From: Rhodospirillaceae bacterium CCH5-H10
GTDB taxonomy: Bacteria; Pseudomonadota; Alphaproteobacteria; Reyranellales; Reyranellaceae
NCBI GenBank assembly: GCA_001557035.1
Contig: LSKJ01000428.1
Span: 1 to 10,044 of the forward strand
Direction: 5' to 3'
DNA length: 10,044 bases
Below, in pieces: positions 1 through 6,989 of this stretch (position 1 is its first letter; each line of letters begins with the position of its first letter). Both the position numbers and the translations under genes were made by a program. The notes beneath the pieces were generated by a model, which searched no databases, had not been told where the DNA came from, and saw only the letters and a list, made by a program, of their open reading frames with translations.

Positions 1-867
1 GCGATGGGCATGCCCGTCGCGGACATGGCCGTAGTAGCGGCTCTTCAATTCGTCGTCGGCCGGGAAGCCGCCGCAGGCCAGCACGACGCCGCGCCGCGCA
101 CGGATTTCCTGACGCTTGCCCTCGCGCTGCACGACCGCGCCGGTGACGGTGCCCTCGCGCTGCACCAGTTCGACGACCGGACTGTCGAGCCACAACTCGA
201 TGCCACGCTCCTCGGCGGAGAGGGCGAGGGCGGCGATCAGGCCGTTGCCGTTGGTGAGGCGCGTGCCGCGATCGTGGTTCAGCCGGTCGACCGCATAACG
301 CACCGTCATGCCCGCGACGTGCAATGCCGATCGCGCCGAGCGCGTCATCTTGAACACATGGGGCAGGTCGTTGCGGCCGAGCATCATGCCGCCGAACGCC
401 ATCATGGTACGCAGCGGCGCACGCAGCTGGTCGAACCGCTTGCCGAGCCGCCGTCCGTCGAACGGCAGCGGCAGCAGCGAGCGGCCGCCCTGCGCCGCGC
501 CGGGCTTTGTCGGATGATAGTCCGCCCAGATCGGCACGGCCTCGTAGCGCACGTGCGTGTTGTTCTCGATGAATTCGACGGCGGGATTGCAGTTGTCGAG
601 GAACGCGTTGGCCAGTTCGAGGTTCAGGCGGTTGCCGGCCTCGTGCTGAAGGTAGGTGAGCGCGTCCTCCTTGGAGTCGGCGATGCCCAGCGCGCGGCCG
701 TGCCTGTTGCCGGGAATCCAGATGACGCCGGCCGAATAGGCGGTGGTGCCACCGAACAGCTTTTCCTTCTCGACCATCAGCACGTCGAGGCCCGCGTGCG
801 AGGCCGTGAGAGCCGCGGAGAAACCGGCGGCGCCGGATCCGACGACCAGCAGGTCGGTTTCGATCAT
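1..867 (-). CDS. FAD-binding dehydrogenase (fumarate reductase / 3-ketosteroid dehydrogenase-like flavoprotein), 3' end beyond window
   Basis: The 289 codons present start at ATG (complement of 865-867) and stay open to the left edge, so the C-terminal part is missing. The N-terminus is a Rossmann FAD-binding fold: strand LLVVGSGAAG with glycines G10, G12 and G15, and E33 at the end of the second strand (LMVEKEK) to hold the FAD ribose. GGTTAYSAGVIWIPGN at 39-54 is the hallmark stretch of the fumarate reductase/ketosteroid dehydrogenase group. A later segment near residues 215-270 (NGNGLIAALALSAEERGIE, then VVLACGGFP) is the second part of the FAD domain. Relatives are usually about 550 residues, so roughly half is visible and the catalytic domain cannot be judged. 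Such enzymes oxidise or desaturate small carbonyl or ring compounds. A G-rich stretch lies about 8 nt before the start. The start overlaps the stop of the upstream channel gene by 4 bp, implying co-translation. The family is clear; the substrate is unknown. Confidence 0.9.
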   Translation of the reverse strand, partial: MIETDLLVVGSGAAGFSAALTASHAGLDVLMVEKEKLFGGTTAYSAGVIWIPGNRHGRALGIADSKEDALTYLQHEAGNRLNLELANAFLDNCNPAVEFIENNTHVRYEAVPIWADYHPTKPGAAQGGRSLLPLPFDGRRLGKRFDQLRAPLRTMMAFGGMMLGRNDLPHVFKMTRSARSALHVAGMTVRYAVDRLNHDRGTRLTNGNGLIAALALSAEERGIELWLDSPVVELVQREGTVTGAVVQREGKRQEIRARRGVVLACGGFPADDELKSRYYGHVRDGHAHR

Positions 868-2066
868 GAGTGGGGTCCCCCGGTGCCGCCGGACTGGCGC
901 TCCAGATTCTCGTCGCGACGTCGCCGCGCCTCGTTCTCCAGCGCCTCGGCGAGGGCGGGGATGTGCGAGGCAATCTCGTAGAAGTCGCTGGCATAGAGCA
1001 CCAGCAGGGTGGTCGGCTTGACGGTGGCGATGGAGGCGGTGCGCGGCTGGCGGTTCAGCAGGGACATCTCGCCGAAGAAGGCGCCCTCACCGAGGCGCAC
1101 GGTGCCGCCGGTCGGCAGCCGAACCTCGACTTCGCCGCTGGTGATGAAGAACATGGAGTCTCCCGGGTCGCCTCGCCGCAATACCATCACGCGGGCGGGG
1201 TAGTAGCGGGTGCGCAGCTTGCCCACGATCTCGGACAGGGTGACCACGCCCAGCGAGGCAAAGATCGGCACGCGGGTCACCTGGTCCCAGACCCGGAGAT
1301 ACTCGCGTCGCCGTTCCTCCTGGGCGAAGCCGGTGGCGAGGACGCCGGTCATCAATGCCAGCACCGCGATGCCGCTGATCATCAGCAGCGAACCGATGAT
1401 CCGACCGATGGGCGTGAGGGGCACCACGTCGCCATAGCCGGTCGTCGTCAGGGTGACGACCGACCACCACATGGCGTTGGGCAGGGTGCCGAACTGCTGG
1501 GGCTGGCCACCCCGCTCCGCAATGTGGGCGCCGGTCGCGGCCGACATCAGCAGGATCGCGAACACGATCAGCACGCTGGCGATCGGCGCACGCTCGTTGG
1601 AGATCACACGCGCCAGTGTGCCGAACGCCGGCGCGTGCAGGCCGAGCTTCAGGATCCAGAGGATGCAGAAGATCGAGGCGGCGTCGGCGCCGACGATGCT
1701 GTAGCCGCCGGCGAGCATTACGGCGGGCATGACGGCCAGTAGCCCGACCAGGCCATGGATGCCCGTCGCCCAGCGCAGCCGCGCCATGAAGGGGGAAAAG
1801 TCGGCCAGATGGGGCATTTCCGGAGCAACCCACAGCCGCGCCGCATATTCGATCAGGAAGAACGCGGTCACGCCCCAGATCGCCCCGCGCAGGACGGCGC
1901 GATGAGGGCTCAGCAACTCGTCGATCGAGAGCAGGATCACGGCGAGCAGGCCGATGGCGAGCACGGCCAGATGGATCGCCCGCCAGCGGCGGGCGCCGGG
2001 TGTAGGGTCGTTTGGACGCAGGAGGTCGAAGACCTGCGCGCGGAGTGTCTTCTCTGCAGCCGTCAC
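864..2066 (-). CDS. Cyclic-nucleotide-gated potassium channel, MlotiK1-like (6TM plus CNBD)
   Basis: A 400-residue inner-membrane potassium channel, starting at GTG (complement of 2064-2066). Six hydrophobic helices lie near 31-52, 57-79, 97-119, 130-155, 158-184 and 222-247. Between the last two is a pore helix (NAMWWSVVTL) and the selectivity filter TTTGYGD at 207-213. The S4 region carries few basic residues, as in the non-voltage-gated Mesorhizobium loti channel MlotiK1, which it resembles throughout (for example ISGIAVLAL and LATGF in S6). The C-terminal cyclic-nucleotide-binding domain (about 262-380) has the phosphate-binding cassette FGEMSLLNRQPRTAS at 331-345, including E333 and R342, so cAMP or cGMP binding should be intact. 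The reading frame extends upstream to 2342 but that part is antisense to hyuA and unlike a channel N-terminus. GTG 2066 has no good ribosome-binding site; a TTG near 2105 is an alternative. It overlaps the flavoprotein start as ATGA. It is slightly longer than MlotiK1 (about 355 residues), with an Arg-rich tail. Confidence 0.9.
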   Translation of the reverse strand: MTAAEKTLRAQVFDLLRPNDPTPGARRWRAIHLAVLAIGLLAVILLSIDELLSPHRAVLRGAIWGVTAFFLIEYAARLWVAPEMPHLADFSPFMARLRWATGIHGLVGLLAVMPAVMLAGGYSIVGADAASIFCILWILKLGLHAPAFGTLARVISNERAPIASVLIVFAILLMSAATGAHIAERGGQPQQFGTLPNAMWWSVVTLTTTGYGDVVPLTPIGRIIGSLLMISGIAVLALMTGVLATGFAQEERRREYLRVWDQVTRVPIFASLGVVTLSEIVGKLRTRYYPARVMVLRRGDPGDSMFFITSGEVEVRLPTGGTVRLGEGAFFGEMSLLNRQPRTASIATVKPTTLLVLYASDFYEIASHIPALAEALENEARRRRDENLERQSGGTGGPHS

Positions 2067-2072
2067 GAAGGG

Positions 2073-2102
2073 ACCATAGTCGGGCTGGCCTGCGAATTGC
2101 AA
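2073..2102 (-). promoter_or_regulatory. Candidate promoter for the channel-flavoprotein arm, possibly leaderless
   Basis: On the minus strand TTGCAA (2102-2097) is followed after an 18-nt spacer by TATGGT (2078-2073). The same self-complementary hexamer serves as the -35 of the candidate hyuA promoter. Initiation about 7 nt past the -10 would fall at or next to the GTG start at 2066, which would give a leaderless message and explain the missing Shine-Dalgarno sequence. This is inference from spacing. Confidence 0.3.
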
Positions 2103-2125
2103 CGCGGGGACGCCCGGTCTACCGT
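2097..2125 (+). promoter_or_regulatory. Candidate sigma-70-type promoter for the hyuA operon
   Basis: TTGCAA (2097-2102) is followed after a 17-nt spacer by TACCGT (2120-2125). The -35 match is fair and the -10 match weak. It would start transcription near 2132, about 30 nt before the hyuA GTG, leaving room for the AAGAGG ribosome-binding site. GC-rich alphaproteobacterial promoters often deviate from consensus, so this is a candidate only. Confidence 0.3.
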
Positions 2126-2143
2126 GCCGGTCTCTCCCGGATG

Positions 2144-2149
2144 AAGAGG
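2144..2149 (+). promoter_or_regulatory. Ribosome-binding site of hyuA
   Basis: AAGAGG lies 11 nt before GTG 2161. The spacing is longer than optimal, but it supports GTG 2161 over the out-of-frame ATG at 2141 and TTG at 2151. Translation from GTG 2161 gives the expected family N-terminus, with DIGGTFTD at residue 10. Confidence 0.5.
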
Positions 2150-2160
2150 TTTGCAACAAG

Positions 2161-4239
2161 GTGGTCAGCGATCTGCGCATCGCCGTCGACATCGGCGGCA
2201 CGTTCACGGATGTCGTGTTGGAAGAAGGAAACCGTCGGATAACGCGCAAGCTGCTGACGACGCCCCAGCGCCCGGAGGAGGCGGTCCTGGATGGGATGCG
2301 TCTCATTCTTCGGGATGCAGGCAAAGGCTTCGCCGACGTCACGGTGTTCGTTCATGGCACCACGCTTGCCACCAACGCCGTCATCGAACGCCGCGGCGCG
2401 CGTACTGCTCTGATCGCCACCGAGGGCTTCCGCGACGTCCTCGATATCGCCAACGAGAGTCGCTACGACCAGTACGATCTCTCCATCGAAAAGCCGAAGC
2501 CCCTGGTGCCGCGCGCCCTGCGCTACACGATCCCCGAGCGCATGGACGTTCATGGCAAGGTCCGGCTGGCGCTCGACGAGGGCGCAGTGAAGGCGCTGGC
2601 CGGGACGCTCCGGGGCCAGGGCATCGAGAGCGTGGCCGTGGCCTTCATGCACTCCTATGTGAACCCCGCACATGAGCGCCGCGTGCGCGAAATCCTGAGG
2701 GCCGAGCTTCCCGATCTGTGGGTGACCTTGTCGAGCGAGGTCTGTCCCGAGGTCCGCGAGTACGAGCGCACCTCGACGGCCGTTGCCAACGCCTATGTTC
2801 AGCCGCTGATGGACTCCTATCTCGCGCGCATGCAGGCGGCGCTGGCCGTCGAGAAGTTCGCCGGCACGATCTACCTGGTGACCTCCGGAGGCGGACTCAC
2901 CGCCATCGAAACGGCGCGGCGCTTCCCGGTGCGATTGGTCGAGTCCGGTCCTGCGGGCGGCGCGATTTTTGCTGCGGGCGTGGCGGCGCGCGCCGGCGAG
3001 AAGCGCGCGCTCTCCTACGACATGGGTGGCACCACGGCCAAGATCTGCCTGATCGACGAATACCAGCCGCACACCGCGCGGCTGTTCGAGGTCGACCGGG
3101 CGGCGCGCTTCCTGAAAGGCTCGGGCCTGCCCGTGCGCATCCCGGTGATCGAGATGGTCGAGATCGGCGCGGGCGGCGGCTCGATCGCCAGGCTCGATGC
3201 TCTGAAGCGCGTTACCGTCGGACCCGAGAGCGCCGGCGCCGAGCCCGGACCGGCCTGCTACGGACGCGGCGGCCGGCATCCTGCCGTGACCGACGCCAAC
3301 GTCGTGCTGGGGACGATCGATCCCGCGCACTTCGCCGGCGGCTCGATCGCGCTCGACATCGACGCGGCGCGCGGCGCCATCGAACGCGACGTCGCCGAGG
3401 GCATCGGCCTTTCGACGGAGATGGGCGCCTATGCCGTCTATGAGATGGTGTCGGAGAACATGGCGAGTGCAGCGCGCGTGCACGCGGTGGAGCGCGGCTC
3501 CGTCGTCAACCAGTACACGCTGATCGCCTTCGGCGGCGGTGCGCCGCTCCATGCCGCGCGCGTGGCCGAGAAGATCGGCGTGCAGCGCGTGATCGTTCCG
3601 CCCAATGCCGGTGTCGGCTCGGCGGTCGGCTTTCTGGCGGCGCCCGTGTCCTTCGAACTGGTGCGCAGCCGCTACATGCGCCTCGACACGTTCGATGCGG
3701 CGGGCGCGACACAGCTTCTCGACGAGATGAGCAAGGAGGCGACGGCGCTGGTGGCACCGGGCGCGCGGGGCCTGCCGACCTTCGAGCGGCGCGTCGCCTT
3801 CATGCGCTATGTCGGCCAGGGTCACGAGATCATGGTGACCCTGCCGCAGCGGCCGCTGACCATGGGCGATACGGATGCCCTGCGCGAGGCCTATGAGCGC
3901 GACTATGGCGTCCTGTTCGAGCGCCATATCCCCAATGCGGCCATCGAGATCCTGAGCTGGTCGGTCCAGGTCTCCACCGAGGCCAAGCAACCCGAGATGC
4001 AGGGCAAGGCAGGCAGCGCCCCGGTGCCCCAGCCGGTCGGCCGGCGCCCGGTGTTCGACGGTCGCAGCGGCAAGACGGCCGACGTGCCCGTCTATCGCCG
4101 TGAAAAGCTGCCGCCCGGCAGCGTCTTCGCCGGACCGGCGATCGTGGCCGAGGACGAGACCTCGACCTACATCTCGGCCAGTTTTGCCGCGCACATCGAT
4201 GCGTCCGGCTGTATCGTCATGGACCGCAAGGACGCGTGA
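2161..4239 (+). CDS. hyuA: Hydantoinase/oxoprolinase family subunit A (ATP-dependent cyclic-amide hydrolase, ATPase subunit)
   Basis: A 692-residue protein of the HyuA/N-methylhydantoinase A family, full length for the group. The actin-like ATPase signatures are in order: IAVDIGGTFTD at 7-17 (first phosphate loop), SYDMGGTTAK around D287 (second phosphate loop), and EIGAGGGSIA at 334-343 (adenosine contact). The family stretches GPACYGRGG (364-371) and TDANVVLG (377-384) follow. The N-terminal hydantoinase domain spans roughly 5-180, the central ATPase domain 195-490, and the C-terminal domain 505-690. In characterised relatives this subunit uses ATP to phosphorylate a lactam, hydantoin or ketone, and the B subunit completes ring opening or carboxylation. 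No acetone carboxylase gamma subunit follows, so acetone carboxylase is unlikely; candidates are N-methylhydantoin, 5-oxoproline-like or caprolactam-like substrates. It is the first gene of the rightward operon, with a GTG start. Its stop lies 10 nt before hyuB. No signal peptide is seen, so it is cytoplasmic. Confidence 0.93.
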   Translation: MVSDLRIAVDIGGTFTDVVLEEGNRRITRKLLTTPQRPEEAVLDGMRLILRDAGKGFADVTVFVHGTTLATNAVIERRGARTALIATEGFRDVLDIANESRYDQYDLSIEKPKPLVPRALRYTIPERMDVHGKVRLALDEGAVKALAGTLRGQGIESVAVAFMHSYVNPAHERRVREILRAELPDLWVTLSSEVCPEVREYERTSTAVANAYVQPLMDSYLARMQAALAVEKFAGTIYLVTSGGGLTAIETARRFPVRLVESGPAGGAIFAAGVAARAGEKRALSYDMGGTTAKICLIDEYQPHTARLFEVDRAARFLKGSGLPVRIPVIEMVEIGAGGGSIARLDALKRVTVGPESAGAEPGPACYGRGGRHPAVTDANVVLGTIDPAHFAGGSIALDIDAARGAIERDVAEGIGLSTEMGAYAVYEMVSENMASAARVHAVERGSVVNQYTLIAFGGGAPLHAARVAEKIGVQRVIVPPNAGVGSAVGFLAAPVSFELVRSRYMRLDTFDAAGATQLLDEMSKEATALVAPGARGLPTFERRVAFMRYVGQGHEIMVTLPQRPLTMGDTDALREAYERDYGVLFERHIPNAAIEILSWSVQVSTEAKQPEMQGKAGSAPVPQPVGRRPVFDGRSGKTADVPVYRREKLPPGSVFAGPAIVAEDETSTYISASFAAHIDASGCIVMDRKDA

Positions 4240-4243
4240 GGAG
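4239..4243 (+). promoter_or_regulatory. Ribosome-binding site of hyuB, overlapping the hyuA stop
   Basis: AGGAG begins at the last base of the hyuA TGA and ends 6 nt before the hyuB ATG at 4250. Spacing is ideal and fixes the hyuB start; the same frame is open back to 4100 but that stretch lies inside hyuA. The arrangement favours coupled synthesis of the two subunits. Confidence 0.75.
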
Positions 4244-4249
4244 CCACCC

Positions 4250-5923
4250 ATGAGCCAGTCCAACAGCGTCGGCCTGATCGACCTCCAGATCATGTGGAAC
4301 CGCTTGATCGCGGTGGTGGAGGAGCAGGCGCAGACCCTGATGCGCACCGCCTTCAGCCCGATCGTGCGCGAATGCGGCGACCTCTCCGCCGGTGTCTTCG
4401 ACCTGCAGGGCCGCATGCTGGCCCAGGCCGTGACCGGCACGCCGGGCCACGTGAACTCGATGGCCGAATCGGTGAAGCACTTCCTGCGTTACTTCCCGGT
4501 CGAGACGATGAAGCCGGGCGACGCCTACATCACCAACGATCCGTGGATGGGCACCGGCCATCTCAACGACTTCGTCATCACCACGCCCTGTTTCCGCAAC
4601 GGCAAGCTGGTGGCGCTGTTCTCCTGCACCAGCCATCTCATGGACATCGGCGGCATCGGCTTCGGCCCCGACGCCACCGACGTGTTCATGGAGGGGCTCT
4701 ACATCCCCATGCTGAAGCTGTTCGACCAGGGCAAGGCGAACGAGACGCTGATGGCGATGATCCGCGCCAACACGCGCCAGCCGGTCGACACCGAGGGCGA
4801 TGTCTACTCGCTGGCCGCCTGTAACGACGTCGGCGCCCGCCGCCTCGTCGAGATGATGGACGAGTTCGAGATCGACTCGCTGGACCAGCTCGGCGACCAC
4901 GTGATCGCGCGTTCGCGCGAAGCGGTGCTGGCCGAGATCGCCAAGCTGCCCAAGGGCACCTGGCGCAACAGCATGACGGTCGACGGCTACGACGAGCCGG
5001 TGACACTCGAGGCCACGCTGACGATTTCCGATACCGGTATCCATGTGGACTACAGCGGCACCACGGGCGTGTCGCGGCGCGGGATCAACGTGCCGCATGC
5101 CTATACGACGGCCTATACCGTGTTCGGCCTGGGCTGCGTCGTCTCCACGCACATCCCGAACAATGCCGGCTCCCTCGAGCCGCTGACCGTGTCGGCGCCG
5201 GAGGGGTGCATCCTGAACGCGCCGAAGCCGACCGCCGTCGCCTCGCGCCACGTGATCGGCCAGATGCTGCCCGACGTGACCTTCGGCTGCCTGCGCCAGG
5301 TCGTGCCGGACCGCGTGCCGGCCGAGGGCACGTCGTGCCTGTGGAACATCAACGTGCGCGGCCGCGTGAAGGGCGGCGAGGGCGGCAACTACGGATTCGG
5401 CATGGCCATCACGTCCAATGGCGGCACCGGTGCGCGTCCCGACAAGGACGGCCTGTCGGCCACCGCCTACCCCAGCGGTGTGCGCGGGACGCCGGTGGAG
5501 ATCGCCGAGACCCAGACGCCGCTGATCTTCTGGCGCAAGGAATTCCGTCCCGATTCGGGTGGTGCCGGCCGCACGCGCGGCGGGCTGGGGCAGATCATGG
5601 AAATCGAGAGCGGCATCGGCGAGCCGTTCGACCTGCTCGCGGCCTTCGACCGCATCGACTATCCGGCGCGGGGGCGCGACGGTGGCGGCGACGGCGAGGC
5701 GGGCGTGGTGGCGCTCAAGTCCGGCCAGCCGCTGAAGGGCAAGGGCTTCCAGCTGATCCCGCCGGGCGAGCGGTTGATGGTCCTGACGCCGGGCGGCGCC
5801 GGCATCGGCGTGCCGCGCGACCGCGATCGCACGCAAGTCGCCAACGACCTGGCCGACGGCCTGATCACGAGCGAGACGGCCGAGAAGGTCTATGAATTCA
5901 AGCCGCCGCAGGCAGCAGAGTAA
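4250..5923 (+). CDS. hyuB: Hydantoinase/oxoprolinase family subunit B
   Basis: A 557-residue protein of the HyuB/hydantoinase B family, usual full length. The N-terminus has the family start IDLQIMWNRL, then RTAFSPIVRECGDLSAGVFD (32-51), NDPWMGTGHLND (96-107) and SHLMDIGG (128-135). D44, H104, D107 and H129 are the acidic and His residues expected to hold the catalytic metal in this family. Later conserved stretches are AYTTAYTVFG near 285 and a Gly-rich segment (RTRGGLGQ) near 440-450. The protein pairs with HyuA; the phosphorylated cyclic substrate is hydrolysed here. It is preceded by a strong ribosome-binding site overlapping the hyuA stop, and followed after 52 nt by the TRAP binding-protein gene. 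No signal peptide or membrane helix is visible, so it is cytoplasmic. The family is clear; which ring is opened cannot be told from sequence. Confidence 0.93.
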   Translation: MSQSNSVGLIDLQIMWNRLIAVVEEQAQTLMRTAFSPIVRECGDLSAGVFDLQGRMLAQAVTGTPGHVNSMAESVKHFLRYFPVETMKPGDAYITNDPWMGTGHLNDFVITTPCFRNGKLVALFSCTSHLMDIGGIGFGPDATDVFMEGLYIPMLKLFDQGKANETLMAMIRANTRQPVDTEGDVYSLAACNDVGARRLVEMMDEFEIDSLDQLGDHVIARSREAVLAEIAKLPKGTWRNSMTVDGYDEPVTLEATLTISDTGIHVDYSGTTGVSRRGINVPHAYTTAYTVFGLGCVVSTHIPNNAGSLEPLTVSAPEGCILNAPKPTAVASRHVIGQMLPDVTFGCLRQVVPDRVPAEGTSCLWNINVRGRVKGGEGGNYGFGMAITSNGGTGARPDKDGLSATAYPSGVRGTPVEIAETQTPLIFWRKEFRPDSGGAGRTRGGLGQIMEIESGIGEPFDLLAAFDRIDYPARGRDGGGDGEAGVVALKSGQPLKGKGFQLIPPGERLMVLTPGGAGIGVPRDRDRTQVANDLADGLITSETAEKVYEFKPPQAAE

Positions 5924-5975
5924 GGCAGCGGCTGGATACGGGGACGGGTTCAACCTGATCACAATGGGGGTTTCG

Positions 5976-6989
5976 ATGAAGCTTGGACGCAGGAATGCCT
6001 TGAAGGCGGGCGTGGGTGTCGGTGCGATGGCGATGGTCGGCGCGCCGGCCGTGGTCATGGGGCAGGCGGCCCTCAAGCTGCCGCTGGCGACGGTCTGGCC
6101 GGACGGCAACTTCCACACGGTCAACGTCAAGCGCTTCGCCGAAGAAGTGAAGAAGGCGACGAACGGCGCCGTCGAGATCGACGTGAAGGCCGGCGGACAG
6201 CTCGGCTTCAAGGGGCCCGAGCAGATGCGCGCCGTGCGCGACGGCCTGGTGCCGATGGCCGACATCCTCAACATCCAGCAGATCGGCGACGAGCCGATCT
6301 TCGGCGTCGAGGGCATCCCCTTCATCTCGAACAACATCGAAGAGCTGAAGGTCCTTCACAAGTACATCCGGCCCGAGTTCGAGAAGGTACTGCAGAAGAA
6401 CAACCAGACGATGCTCTACACGGTGCCGTGGCCGACGCAGTACCTGCATCTCAAGGTCAAGGCGGAATCGCTGGATGCACTCAAGGGCATCAAGATCCGC
6501 GTGCCCGACAAGAACGCCCAGGAGATGTGCAGCGCCATCGGCATGGCGCCGGCGCTGATCCCGTGGGGCGAGACCATTGCGGCGCTGTCGTCCGGCGCCG
6601 TCTCCGGCGTCTCGACGTCGTCGGTGTCGGCCGTGGACGGAAAGTTCTGGGAGTTCCTGAAGTTCTTCCACCAGACCAATCACGCCTGGTCGTCGGAGAT
6701 CGTCACGATCAACAACGACACCTGGAAGAAGATCTCGCCGGCCAACCAGAAGATCATCGTCGACCTGGCCAAGAAGCTCGAGCCGGAGTTCTGGGCCTCG
6801 TCGCTGCAGGCCGACAAGGACAGCAACGCCAAGCTGATCGCGGGCGGCATGCAGCTCGTGATCCCCTCGGCCGCGATGACGGCGGACCTCCAGAAGAAGA
6901 CCGCGCCGATGATCGCCGAGTTCTACAAGCGCGTTCCGGCGGCTGAGAAGCCGATCAAGGCCTACCTCGCCGAGATGAAGCGCGGGTGA
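5976..6989 (+). CDS. dctP: TRAP transporter periplasmic solute-binding protein (DctP/TeaA family)
   Basis: 337 residues, normal for a TRAP binding protein. The chosen ATG at 5976 follows a GGGGG stretch with 5-nt spacing. The same frame is open to 5892, overlapping hyuB, and ATG 5964 is an alternative. The N-terminus MKLGRRNALKAG plus a hydrophobic Ala/Gly/Val stretch ending near VVMGQA (about residue 30) is a Tat-type signal, though the usual SRRxFLK motif is imperfect (GRRNALK). The mature protein begins with LPLATVWPDGNFH, then GGQLGF and EQMRAVRDGLVPMADI. LKGIKIRVPDKNAQEM carries the family arginine (R175) that typically salt-bridges a substrate carboxylate. The segment after it reads SSGAVSGVSTSSVSAVDGKFWE, instead of the VDGQENP type of sialic acid or C4-dicarboxylate binders, so the ligand probably differs. 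It sits between hyuB and the membrane subunits and overlaps dctQ by 4 bp, which makes a HyuAB-related compound the likely cargo. Confidence 0.93.
   Translation: MKLGRRNALKAGVGVGAMAMVGAPAVVMGQAALKLPLATVWPDGNFHTVNVKRFAEEVKKATNGAVEIDVKAGGQLGFKGPEQMRAVRDGLVPMADILNIQQIGDEPIFGVEGIPFISNNIEELKVLHKYIRPEFEKVLQKNNQTMLYTVPWPTQYLHLKVKAESLDALKGIKIRVPDKNAQEMCSAIGMAPALIPWGETIAALSSGAVSGVSTSSVSAVDGKFWEFLKFFHQTNHAWSSEIVTINNDTWKKISPANQKIIVDLAKKLEPEFWASSLQADKDSNAKLIAGGMQLVIPSAAMTADLQKKTAPMIAEFYKRVPAAEKPIKAYLAEMKRG

Larger units (their letters stand above)
2067..2160. promoter_or_regulatory. Divergent intergenic control region between channel and hyuA
   Basis: About 94 bp separate the two divergent start codons, and this is the only place in the window with room for promoters of both arms. 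It contains two copies of the self-complementary hexamer TTGCAA (2097-2102 and 2151-2156), and two copies of CCGGTCT (2114-2120 and 2127-2133) spaced one 13-bp period apart. The second TTGCAA sits between the hyuA ribosome-binding site and its GTG start. No regulator gene is encoded beside it in the window. That the region drives both arms follows from the layout; the role of the repeats is inference. Confidence 0.6.

Noticed and set aside
4..981. A 325-codon plus-strand open frame over the flavoprotein gene.
   Set aside because: The opposite strand encodes a clear FAD-binding fold. This frame gives only a compositionally biased shadow translation.
2067..2342. Extension of the channel gene upstream to an ATG at 2342.
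   Set aside because: The added 92 residues are antisense to the hyuA start, Ser/Arg-rich and unlike channel N-termini. The hydrophobic core begins shortly after GTG 2066.
2119..4440. A 773-codon open frame on the minus strand opposite hyuA.
   Set aside because: It lies wholly antisense to a strongly conserved gene. Its translation is rich in His, Arg and Asp without any recognisable motif, typical of the complementary frame of GC-rich coding DNA.
2161..5923. Acetone carboxylase beta and alpha subunits as the identity of the hyuA/hyuB pair.
   Set aside because: Acetone carboxylase needs a small gamma subunit normally encoded next to them; a TRAP binding-protein gene follows instead. HyuB is also shorter (557 residues) than expected for the acetone carboxylase alpha subunit.
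4217..6337. A 706-codon open frame on the minus strand opposite hyuB and the start of dctP.
   Set aside because: Same pattern: no domain signature, and it spans two real genes and their gap on the other strand.
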